Below are positions 35,911 through 47,220 of a stretch of 64,000 nucleotides of DNA, piece after piece. The stretch's first letter is position 1. The number at the start of each line of letters is the position of its first letter. The notes beneath the pieces were generated by a model. It was not told the DNA's origin. It saw nothing but the letters and a program-made list of their open reading frames with translations, and did no database searches. The position numbers and the translations under genes are program-made. This DNA is from an uncultured beta proteobacterium (lineage in GTDB: Bacteria > Pseudomonadota > Gammaproteobacteria > Burkholderiales > SG8-41), in contig CAISYC010000008.1 in the NCBI GenBank assembly GCA_903889565.1, positions 62,001 to 126,000 on the forward strand, in the 5' to 3' direction.

Positions 35911-35940
35911 TTGAGTGCAGAGGCGGTTTCGGGATAGAAT
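35911..35940 (+). promoter_or_regulatory. Candidate sigma-70 promoter for pyrG
   Basis: TTGAGT (35911-35916) and TAGAAT (35935-35940) are spaced by 18 bases, giving a start near 35947 and a very short leader to the ATG at 35962. The same TTGAGT hexamer is used at rpsB. Sequence match only. Confidence 0.55.
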
Positions 35941-35955
35941 GCGAAAACGGTGTGA

Positions 35956-37632
<1,677 letters not shown>

Positions 37633-37640
37633 GCATTGCC

Positions 37641-37774
37641 ATGCGCCTGTGCGGATTCGACGTCGGCCACGACAAGCCTTTGTTCCTGATTGCGGGGCAC
37701 CGCGGACTCGGCGGGTGCGCAGCACCGGGGGCGGGCAGCGGCGCAAGGGGCTCGCGTCGCGGGCAGGTGAAGAT

Positions 37775-37778
<4 letters not shown>
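37641..37778 (+). pseudogene. Diverged duplicate of the kdsA 5' end / 45-codon upstream frame
   Basis: Starts with an ATG 8 bases after pyrG. Codons 1-19 ([19 protein letters not shown]) parallel KdsA codons 1-19 ([19 protein letters not shown]); I count 47 of 57 bases the same. Of eight differing codons five are synonymous. After GGG the likeness fades, with an apparent loss of 4-5 bases that shifts the frame, and 26 unrelated Gly/Arg-rich codons follow. The TGA overlaps the kdsA ATG (ATGA), so ribosomes finishing this frame could restart on kdsA. I see it as a remnant of a second kdsA start; a working leader peptide is the alternative. Confidence 0.7.
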
Positions 37779-39912
<2,134 letters not shown>

Positions 39913-39932
39913 CGCGGCTTGCGCATACACGC

Positions 39933-40232
39933 GTGAAATACCTGACGTTGGCGCTGGCCGGGCTGGTCGCACTGCTGCAGTATCCGATGTGGCTGGGCAA
40001 GGGCGGCTGGCTGCGCGTCTGGGAAACCGACCAGCAGGTGGTCGCCCAGCACGAAAAAAACCAGAAACTGCAGATACGCAATGGCGCGCTCGATGCCGAG
40101 GTGCGCGATCTCAAGCAGGGGCTCGATGCGGTCGAGGAACGCGCCCGCAGCGAACTGGGCATGATCCGTCAGGACGAAATATTTTTCCAACTGCTGGACG
40201 ACCGGCGGGCGCCACCGCCGTCCGCCCGGTAA
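39933..40232 (+). CDS. ftsB: Cell division protein FtsB
   Basis: 99 residues. Small bitopic septum protein that links FtsL and FtsQ. One membrane helix (about 2-20, KYLTLALAGLVALLQYPMW) is followed by a periplasmic coiled coil (about 30-72) and the conserved ERARSELGMIRQDEIFFQL. The start is GTG; the upstream extension of the frame overlies eno and has no coding character. Position right after eno is diagnostic. Confidence 0.94.
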   Translation: MKYLTLALAGLVALLQYPMWLGKGGWLRVWETDQQVVAQHEKNQKLQIRNGALDAEVRDLKQGLDAVEERARSELGMIRQDEIFFQLLDDRRAPPPSAR

Positions 40233-40267
40233 ATCTGTTCTGAACCGCGAGCGCGGAGTACGATTGC

Positions 40268-41119
40268 ATGACGGCCACACTGATCGACGGCGTGAAAATA
40301 GCGCGCAGGCTTCTCGACGACCTGAAGCCGCGCATTGCGGCATTGAACGCCCGCGGCATCAAGCCGGGGTTGGCAGCGATCGTCGTCGGCGATAATGCCG
40401 CCTCTGAAATCTATGTCCGCAACAAGATGCGCGCCTGCGCTGATGTCGGCATGCATTCAGCGGTGCACCGCTTGCCTGCCGGCTGCAGCGAAGCTGACTT
40501 GACCGGTTTGATTGAATCGCTCAATCGCGATCCGGCAGTGCACGGCGTGCTGCTGCAGTTGCCCTTGCCGGCGCCGCTGGATGCAGAGCGCGTCATGCGG
40601 CACATCGCCGGCGAAAAGGACGTCGACGGCTTCAGTTGGAAAAACCTCGGTGCGCTGGTGGCCGGGGAGCCGCAATTGGCGCCCTGCACGCCGCTCGGCA
40701 TCATGATGATGATGGATCACGAAGGCCTCGCACTTGAAGGCGCCACCGCGGTGGTCGTCGGCCGCAGCGTGTCGGTCGGCAAACCGGCGGCATTGATGCT
40801 GATCGCGCGCGGGGCGACTGTCACCGTTTGCACCTCGAAAACGCGCGACCTCGCCAAACACACCAGGGACGCCGATATTGTCGTGGTCGCTGTCGGAAAG
40901 CCCGGCGTGGTTACCGGCGACATGCTCAAACCGGGTGCTACGGTGTTCGATGTCGGCATCAACCGCCTGCCGGACGGGCGGATCACGGGTGACGTCGATT
41001 TTGAATCGGCCAGCGCGGTAGCTTCACGCATTACGCCGGTTCCCGGCGGCGTCGGACGCATGACGGTGGCCGCGCTGATCGCCAATACGGTGAAGGCCGC
41101 CGAAAAAACCGCCGGCTAG
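40268..41119 (+). CDS. folD: Bifunctional methylenetetrahydrofolate dehydrogenase/cyclohydrolase
   Basis: 283 residues. Interconverts methylene-, methenyl- and formyl-tetrahydrofolate for one-carbon supply. Catalytic Lys53 lies in VRNKMRAC; the QLPLPAPLD motif, the NADP loop GRSVSVGKPAALML and the C-terminal PVPGGVGRMTVAALIANT are all present. A 35-base gap separates it from ftsB. Its TAG shares bases with the stop of a minus-strand small frame (CTAG). Confidence 0.97.
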   Translation: MTATLIDGVKIARRLLDDLKPRIAALNARGIKPGLAAIVVGDNAASEIYVRNKMRACADVGMHSAVHRLPAGCSEADLTGLIESLNRDPAVHGVLLQLPLPAPLDAERVMRHIAGEKDVDGFSWKNLGALVAGEPQLAPCTPLGIMMMMDHEGLALEGATAVVVGRSVSVGKPAALMLIARGATVTVCTSKTRDLAKHTRDADIVVVAVGKPGVVTGDMLKPGATVFDVGINRLPDGRITGDVDFESASAVASRITPVPGGVGRMTVAALIANTVKAAEKTAG

Positions 41120-41274
41120 CACATAAAGAGATTGCCGAAGCCGATCAGAAAATCCGGCCCCAGATAGGCGCGAAAGGTCATGAAACCGAGCGCCGCCAGC
41201 AGGAACAGGAGCACCAGCAGAGCGAGCAGCTTTTGCGTTTGTTGTGTCATACGCATATGCAGCATGGCCGTCAT
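41116..41274 (-). CDS. Candidate small single-pass membrane protein
   Basis: A frame of up to 52 codons in the otherwise empty 311-base gap after folD. It encodes a strongly hydrophobic helix (KLLALLVLLFLLAALGFMTF) after a short polar start containing MTQQTQ, and a C-terminus FLIGFGNLFMC. I do not recognise it. Four in-frame ATG codons (41274, 41265, 41256, 41250) are possible starts and none has a good ribosome binding site. The hydrophobic block is unlikely by chance in GC-rich sequence, but without comparison it stays a candidate. Confidence 0.4.
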   Translation of the reverse strand: MTAMLHMRMTQQTQKLLALLVLLFLLAALGFMTFRAYLGPDFLIGFGNLFMC

Positions 41275-41373
41275 CGGGGCCGTCCCGGGTACCGTGCGGG
41301 CGAATGGCTGCGTGACCTCATACCGAAACGGAAAATCATTATCGCACAACGATCTAAGCCCGGGTTGCCGCGC

Positions 41374-41402
41374 CTGACAGGCGAGTTTTTTTGTGCTATT
41401 TT
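41374..41402 (+). promoter_or_regulatory. Candidate promoter for the fused oxidoreductase gene
   Basis: CTGACA (41374-41379, five of six) lies 17 bases before TATTTT (41397-41402), and TG one base ahead of the -10 gives an extended -10. Transcription would begin about 20 bases before the ATG at 41431. A GCGAG and a run of seven T lie in the spacer. Confidence 0.5.
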
Positions 41403-41430
41403 CGCGCGCTCCCCGTAGGCAACCTTACCC

Positions 41431-44400
41431 ATGCTGAAACTTCCGCACGACCTTCGTTTCCACGATTTGTACGAACATGCCGGTCTCGCGCGACTCGATG
41501 CCGCGTTTGTGCGCGCGCTGGCAGCGATCGACGCGCCGCTCAGCGAAAAGCTGACCGCCGCGCGCGCCAAACCGCAATCCATCGATGGCAAACAGGAATC
41601 GGCACTGCTGCTGGAACTGGCGCCGCACGTGGATGATTTCATCGCGGAATTGTTCGCCATCCAGACAGAAGTGCAGGCGCTGTCGGCGCGCCATCATGAA
41701 CTGGCTCCCCTTTACAGCTGCAAGCGGCTGTTTGTGCAACGCAAGGCGCTGCACAAATACAAGCCCGACGCAGCGGCGGCGTTTGACGGCGCTGCGCTGC
41801 GCGCGCAACTCACCGCCCGGTTCGGCGGCGACTTCGATGAACTGAAGTTTGCCCAGCACATCACGCGCTGGCAGCAGGATGAAACCGCTAACGCCGACGT
41901 CCTCGATCTGGCTCAGCGCTATGCGGCATGGGCCGTGCATACCGCGGATGGCCGCGCCTTTCACAAGGCGGGCGTGCTGTTCAAGGTGCCGCACAAACTC
42001 GATCCGCAGAATCTGGTGCCGTTCGACAGCGACAGCTCGTGCGGCCACACGCGTTTCCAGGGCAAGCCGCAACATCTGCGCCGTCGCGAGGGCTTTCACC
42101 TGACCGATGCGGGCACCGATCTCGTCGGCGCGCTCGATCAGGCGCATTACTGCATCTGGTGTCATGAGCAGGGCAAGGATTCCTGCTCGAAAGGCCTGCG
42201 CGAAAAGGGCGCCGTCGGCAACGGCACCGCGGCGTTCAAGAAAAGCCCCTTCGGCGTAACGCTCGCCGGCTGTCCGCTGGAAGAAAAGATTTCGGAGTTT
42301 CACAAGGCGAAGACCGAAGGCCATGTGCTGGGCGCGCTCGCCATCATCATCGTCGATAACCCGATGCTGGCGGCCACCGGCCACCGCATCTGCAACGACT
42401 GCATGAAGGCCTGCATCTACCAGAAGCAGGAGCCGGTCGACATTCCGCAGGCGGAAACGCGCACCCTCAAAGACGTGCTGGCGCTGCCCTGGGGCTTCGA
42501 GATCTATTCCCTGCTGACGCGCTGGAATCCGCTTAATCTGCGCACACCCTACGCCAAGGCGCCAAGCGGCAAACGCGTGCTGGTGATCGGCATGGGGCCG
42601 GCCGGCTTTACGCTGGCGCATTTCCTGATGAACGAAGGCCACACCGTGGTCGGTATCGACGGACTCAAGATCGAGCCGCTGCCGGCCAGTCTGTCCGGCA
42701 TTGATCCACACGGTCAACGCGAAGAGTTTGCGCCCGTGCGCGATGTGACTTCAATCTATGAATCTCTGGCCGAGCGCACCATGGCCGGCTTCGGCGGTGT
42801 CGCCGAGTACGGCATCACAGTGCGCTGGGACAAGAATTTTCTCAAGCTGATCCGTCTGCTGCTCGAACGCCGCCGCCAGTTTGCGCTGTTCGGCGGCGTG
42901 CGGTTCGGCGGCACGCTGACGCTCGAAGATGCATTCGAGCTCGGTTTCGATCATGTTTCTCTCGCCATCGGCGCCGGCAAGCCGACCGTGCTCGATATGC
43001 CCAACGGCCTCGCACGCGGCGTACGCACCGCCTCGGATTTCCTGATGGCGCTGCAGTTGACCGGCGCAGCCAAACCCGAATCGATCGCCAACATGCAACT
43101 GCGCCTGCCGGTGGTGGTGATTGGCGGCGGCCTCACGGCAATCGACACCGCGACCGAATCGCTGGCCTACTACCCTCTGCAGGTGGAAAAATTTCTGCAA
43201 CGTTACGAAACCTTGCAAGGTGCCGGCGGCGACACGGCTGCGAGGCCGGCATGGAACGAATCAGAACAGGAAGTCGCCGAAGAATTTCTGCAGCACGCCC
43301 GTGCCATTCGTGCTGAACGCGCGGCGGCGCAGGCGGCCGGACGCGAGCCCGATATTCTCAGCCTGCTGCGGTCATGGGGCGGCGTCACCATCGCCTACCG
43401 ACGGCGTCTGGTGGACAGCCCGTCGTACACGCTCAATCATGAAGAAGTGCAGAAGGCGCTGGAGGAGGGTATTTATTTCGCCGAATGCCTGAGCCCGACC
43501 GGCATCGAAGTCGATGATCGCGGCGCCGCGCGCTCGATCCGTCTGGCGCAACAGGCACGCGGCGAGGATGGCAAGTGGAGTTCGGGCTCGGAAGTGGAGG
43601 TGCCGGCGCGCACGGTGCTCATCGCGGCCGGCACCCAACCGAACACCGTGCTGGCGCGCGAAGACGCTGCGCATTTTCCGCTCGATGGCAAGTATTTCCG
43701 CGCCTGCGACGAAGCCGGCAATCCGGTCAAGCCGGAAATGTCGATTTCCAAGCCGGGCGAAGTGCGCGTTCTGCTGGCCAAACGCGACGACGGACGCTTT
43801 GTCAGTTATTTCGGCGATGTGCATCCGTCGTTCTTCGGCAATGTGGTCAAGGCGATGGGCGGGGCCAAACAGGGTTACCCGATCATCAGCCGCGTGCTTG
43901 CGAACGGCACGGCGGCTACGCAACTCGATGACGCCGCCTTTATCGGCAAACTCAATGACGAACTGCGCGCGACCATTCACGACGTTGTGCGGCTGACACC
44001 TAATATCATCGAGGTCATAGTACGCGCGCCGCGCGCTGCGCGCCGCTTCCAGCCCGGGCAGTTTTACCGCCTGCAGAATTTCGAAACCTTGGCGCCGCGC
44101 GTGGCCGGCACCACGCTCAACATGGAAGGCCTCGCGCTTACCGGCGCATGGGTCGATGCCGGCAAAGGGCTGGTCTCGACCATCGTGCTTGAGATGGGCG
44201 GCTCGAGCAATCTGTGCCAGTTGCTTAAACCCGGCGAACCGGTGGTGCTGATGGGGCCGACCGGCAGCGCCACTGAGATTCCGGCAGGCGAAACCGTCGC
44301 TCTTGTCGGCGGCGGCCTCGGCAACGCGGTGCTGTTTTCGATCGGGCAGGCCCTGCGCCGGGCCGGCTCGAAAGTCCTCTACTTTGCCGGCTACAAAAAA

Positions 44401-44937
44401 GTGATCGACCGTTACAAGGTGGCGGAAATCGAAGCGGCGGCCGATGTCGTTGTCTGGTGCTGCGACGAGGAGCCGGGCTTCACGCCGACGCGTCCGCAGG
44501 ACCGGACCTTTGTAGGCAACATTGTGCAGGCGATGCATTCGTATGCCATCGGCAACCTCGGCAATCCCGAAGTGGTGACCTTGAAGGCGGCCGACCGGAT
44601 AATCGCAATCGGGTCGGATCGCATGATGGCCGCGGTGGCGGCGGCGCGCCACGGTGTGCTCAAGCCCTTCGTCAAGGCGAAGCATTTCGCGATCGGCTCG
44701 ATCAATTCGCCGATGCAGTGCATGATGAAGGAAATCTGCGCGCAGTGTCTGCAGCAGCATCGCGATCCCGAGACCGGCAGGATCAGTTACGTGTTCTCAT
44801 GCTTCAATCAGGATCAGGCGCTCGATCGCGTTGACTGGCCGGCACTCAATCAGCGCCTGCAGCAGAACTCGGTGGAGGAAAAGCTGACCGCCCTGTGGAT
44901 CGGTCACTGCATGAAAGAAGCTGCTACTCAACACTAG
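41431..44937 (+). CDS. Large fused FAD/NAD(P) oxidoreductase, GltD-like plus PyrK-like (Nfn-type layout)
   Basis: 1168 residues. Residues 1-230 match nothing I know. A GltD-like iron-sulfur segment follows with Cys241, Cys244, Cys252, Cys281 (GCPLEEKISEF), Cys321, Cys324 and Cys328. Then comes an FAD-binding motif VLVIGMGPAGF (about 383-393) and a second dinucleotide site VVVIGGGLTAIDT (561 on). From about 850 there is a ferredoxin-reductase domain like PyrK/NfnA (RRFQPGQFYRLQN, VALVGGGLGNAV), closing with a [2Fe-2S]-type set Cys1097, Cys1103, Cys1106 and Cys1124. This is the NfnB+NfnA layout in one chain. The likely role is moving electrons between NAD(P)H and ferredoxin or a similar carrier; substrate and bifurcation are not shown by sequence. 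Confidence 0.75.
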   Translation: MLKLPHDLRFHDLYEHAGLARLDAAFVRALAAIDAPLSEKLTAARAKPQSIDGKQESALLLELAPHVDDFIAELFAIQTEVQALSARHHELAPLYSCKRLFVQRKALHKYKPDAAAAFDGAALRAQLTARFGGDFDELKFAQHITRWQQDETANADVLDLAQRYAAWAVHTADGRAFHKAGVLFKVPHKLDPQNLVPFDSDSSCGHTRFQGKPQHLRRREGFHLTDAGTDLVGALDQAHYCIWCHEQGKDSCSKGLREKGAVGNGTAAFKKSPFGVTLAGCPLEEKISEFHKAKTEGHVLGALAIIIVDNPMLAATGHRICNDCMKACIYQKQEPVDIPQAETRTLKDVLALPWGFEIYSLLTRWNPLNLRTPYAKAPSGKRVLVIGMGPAGFTLAHFLMNEGHTVVGIDGLKIEPLPASLSGIDPHGQREEFAPVRDVTSIYESLAERTMAGFGGVAEYGITVRWDKNFLKLIRLLLERRRQFALFGGVRFGGTLTLEDAFELGFDHVSLAIGAGKPTVLDMPNGLARGVRTASDFLMALQLTGAAKPESIANMQLRLPVVVIGGGLTAIDTATESLAYYPLQVEKFLQRYETLQGAGGDTAARPAWNESEQEVAEEFLQHARAIRAERAAAQAAGREPDILSLLRSWGGVTIAYRRRLVDSPSYTLNHEEVQKALEEGIYFAECLSPTGIEVDDRGAARSIRLAQQARGEDGKWSSGSEVEVPARTVLIAAGTQPNTVLAREDAAHFPLDGKYFRACDEAGNPVKPEMSISKPGEVRVLLAKRDDGRFVSYFGDVHPSFFGNVVKAMGGAKQGYPIISRVLANGTAATQLDDAAFIGKLNDELRATIHDVVRLTPNIIEVIVRAPRAARRFQPGQFYRLQNFETLAPRVAGTTLNMEGLALTGAWVDAGKGLVSTIVLEMGGSSNLCQLLKPGEPVVLMGPTGSATEIPAGETVALVGGGLGNAVLFSIGQALRRAGSKVLYFAGYKKVIDRYKVAEIEAAADVVVWCCDEEPGFTPTRPQDRTFVGNIVQAMHSYAIGNLGNPEVVTLKAADRIIAIGSDRMMAAVAAARHGVLKPFVKAKHFAIGSINSPMQCMMKEICAQCLQQHRDPETGRISYVFSCFNQDQALDRVDWPALNQRLQQNSVEEKLTALWIGHCMKEAATQH

Positions 44938-46286
44938 GCCAGTGGTTTGAGAACGTCGGCGATGGTGCCGACGATCTGGTCGATCTGTGCCTTCTCGACG
45001 ATCAGCGGCGGCGACAGCGCGATGATGTCGCCGGTCACGCGCACCAGAACGCCTTTTTCATAGCAGCCGAGGAAGGCGTCGAAGGCGCGGGCGCCGGCCT
45101 TGCCTGCGCGAGGTGCCAGTTCGATGCCGGCCATCAATCCGAAGTTACGCACGTCGATGACATTCGCCACGCCTTTGAGGCTGTGCACCGCGTCTTCGAA
45201 ATACGGTGCCAGCGTGCGCGCGCGTTCGAACAGTTTTTCTTCGTGATAGAGACCCAGCGTCGCCTCGGCGGCGGCAGTTGCCACCGGATGGCCGGAATAG
45301 GTATAGCCGTGAAACAGCTCGACCATGCCGGGCGGCGCGTTGTTGACGACCACATCGTGGATCTCTCGACGAACGATCACGCCTGAGAGCGGAATGGTCG
45401 CGTTGGTCACGCCCTTGGCGAAAGTGATCATGTCGGGCACCACGCCGAAGGTTTCCGCGGCAAACGCGTAACCGGTGCGGCCGAATCCGGTGATCACTTC
45501 GTCGAATATCAGCAGCAGGCCGTATTTATCGCAGATTTCGCGCAACCGCTGCAGGTAACCAAGCGGCGGAATCAGCACACCGGTGGAGCCGGCGACAGGC
45601 TCGACGATGACCGCTGCGATGTTCGACGCGTCGTGCAGCGCGATGATGCGGGTTTCGAGTTCGTCGGCAAGATGCGCGCCCCACGCCGGCTGGCCGCGGC
45701 TGAATGCATTCTTTTCCGGATTGTGCGTGTGCGGCAGATGATCGACGCGCGGCAGCATGCTGCCGTAGGCCTTGCGATTGGCCGGAATACCGCCGACCGA
45801 AATGCCGCCGAAGCCGACGCCGTGGTAACCGCGCTCGCGGCCGATCAGGACATTGCGCTGGCCTTCGCCGCGCGCGCGCTGATAGGCGAGCGCGATCTTC
45901 AGCGCGGTATCCACGGCCTCGGAACCGGAGTTCGCGTAGAACACGTGGTCGAGATCGCCGGGCGCGAGGTCACGCAGCAGATCGGCGACACGGAATTCGG
46001 TCGGATGCCCCATCTGGAACGCTGGACAATAGTCCATGGCGTCGAGCTGGCGCTTGATCGCATCGACAATGCGCGGCCGGCAATGGCCGGCGTTGACGCA
46101 CCACAACCCTGCGGTGCCATCGAGCACTTGTCGCCCGTCATCGGTCGTGAAGTGCATGTCCTTCGCCGCGACAAACATGCGCGGCGCGCTCTTGAACTGG
46201 CGGTTTGCCGTGAACGGTTTCCACAGGGCATCGAGGTCGTAGTCGCGTGGTTTCATGGATTGGTTGCTGCGCAGGAGACGGGCCAT
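44934..46286 (-). CDS. Class III aminotransferase, probably omega-amino acid:pyruvate transaminase
   Basis: 450 residues, PLP fold-type I. The Schiff-base Lys291 lies in TFAKGVTNA, Asp262 in FDEVITGFGRTG, and the phosphate-binding YANSGSEAVDTALK at about 117-130. The N-terminal LWKPFTANRQFK and GLWCVNAGH segments resemble beta-alanine:pyruvate transaminases (WMPYTANR, GLWTCGAGH). Preferred donor (beta-alanine, taurine or another omega-amine) is not decided. Starts are possible at 46286 and at the ATG at 46256; neither has a clear ribosome binding site. Its 3' end overlaps the oxidoreductase stop by 4 bases, and it is divergent from the deacetylase gene. Confidence 0.85.
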   Translation of the reverse strand: MARLLRSNQSMKPRDYDLDALWKPFTANRQFKSAPRMFVAAKDMHFTTDDGRQVLDGTAGLWCVNAGHCRPRIVDAIKRQLDAMDYCPAFQMGHPTEFRVADLLRDLAPGDLDHVFYANSGSEAVDTALKIALAYQRARGEGQRNVLIGRERGYHGVGFGGISVGGIPANRKAYGSMLPRVDHLPHTHNPEKNAFSRGQPAWGAHLADELETRIIALHDASNIAAVIVEPVAGSTGVLIPPLGYLQRLREICDKYGLLLIFDEVITGFGRTGYAFAAETFGVVPDMITFAKGVTNATIPLSGVIVRREIHDVVVNNAPPGMVELFHGYTYSGHPVATAAAEATLGLYHEEKLFERARTLAPYFEDAVHSLKGVANVIDVRNFGLMAGIELAPRAGKAGARAFDAFLGCYEKGVLVRVTGDIIALSPPLIVEKAQIDQIVGTIADVLKPLA

Positions 46287-46359
46287 TATTTTGCCGCGTT
46301 CGCGATGATTCGGCTACCATAAGAGAACCTTTCCGCATTTCTTTTTGACGGGGTTTTCC

Positions 46360-47202
46360 GTGGCACGACACCTGGTCTGTCTGACCTTCGATTTCGACGC
46401 GATGTCGGGATTCATTTCGCGCGGCATGACATCGCCGACGCCGATTTCACGCGGCGAGTTCGGCGCCAACGTCGGCGCCCAACGCATACTCGCGCTGCTG
46501 AAAAAATACCGCATCAGGACATCGTGGTACATTCCCGGTCACACGCTCGAAACCTATCCGGATCAATGCCGCGCCGTATTCGATGGCGGACACGAAATCG
46601 GTCATCACGGCTGGACCCATGTGCCGCCGGCGGAGATGACGCGCGAGGAAGAGGAAGCGGGCCTCGTACGCGCCAACGAGGAGATCCGCAAACTCACAGG
46701 CCGTGCCGCGCGCGGCTACCGCTCGCCGTCCTGGGACCTGAGTCCGCATTCAGTCGAACTGCTGCTCAAGCACGGCTTTACCTACGACAGCAGCATGATG
46801 GGCGATGACTACACGCCCTATCGTGTGCGGCAGGGCGATATCATTACGGTCGATCAGCCGGCGAAGTGGGGCAAGCCCTGCAGACTCATTGAAATGCCGA
46901 TCAGCTGGTCGCTCGACGACTATCCGAACTTCGAGTTCATCCGCACCAGGGACTGGATCTTGCCGGGGCTGCGCAACTACAACGCCGTGCTGGCCAACTG
47001 GGTCGATGACTTCAGCTATATGACGAAGGCGGTCAAATGGGGCGTCATCACCTATACCTTTCACCCCTTCGTGATCGGACGCGCCGGCCGCATGCTGTTG
47101 CTTGAACGCCTGATCAGAAAATTGAAGGATGGCGGTGCCGTGTTCACCACGCTGGAGGAGGCAGCGGCCGAATACGCGAAGCGCAGTCCGTTCAAGCTCT
47201 GA
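46360..47202 (+). CDS. Polysaccharide deacetylase-family (NodB/CE4) protein
   Basis: 280 residues with no signal peptide, so likely cytoplasmic. NodB motif 1 is LTFDFDAM with Asp11 and Asp13, motif 2 is GHHGWTH with His83 and His87 as metal ligands, and motif 3 is GYRSPSWD. The rest resembles the HpPgdA/PuuE-like branch, whose members act on peptidoglycan or on small amides such as ureides, so the substrate is open. I take the GTG giving MARHLVCLTF; a TTG five codons earlier is the alternative. It is followed 18 bases later by the osmoprotectant transporter. Confidence 0.82.
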   Translation: MARHLVCLTFDFDAMSGFISRGMTSPTPISRGEFGANVGAQRILALLKKYRIRTSWYIPGHTLETYPDQCRAVFDGGHEIGHHGWTHVPPAEMTREEEEAGLVRANEEIRKLTGRAARGYRSPSWDLSPHSVELLLKHGFTYDSSMMGDDYTPYRVRQGDIITVDQPAKWGKPCRLIEMPISWSLDDYPNFEFIRTRDWILPGLRNYNAVLANWVDDFSYMTKAVKWGVITYTFHPFVIGRAGRMLLLERLIRKLKDGGAVFTTLEEAAAEYAKRSPFKL

Positions 47203-47220
47203 TGGAATGCCGGCGGCAAT

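Noticed and set aside
41371-41392. Short hairpin CGCCT/AGGCG followed by seven T, as a folD terminator
   Set aside because: Only a 5-bp stem, 250 bases from folD, and the bases are better explained as the -35 and spacer of the downstream promoter.
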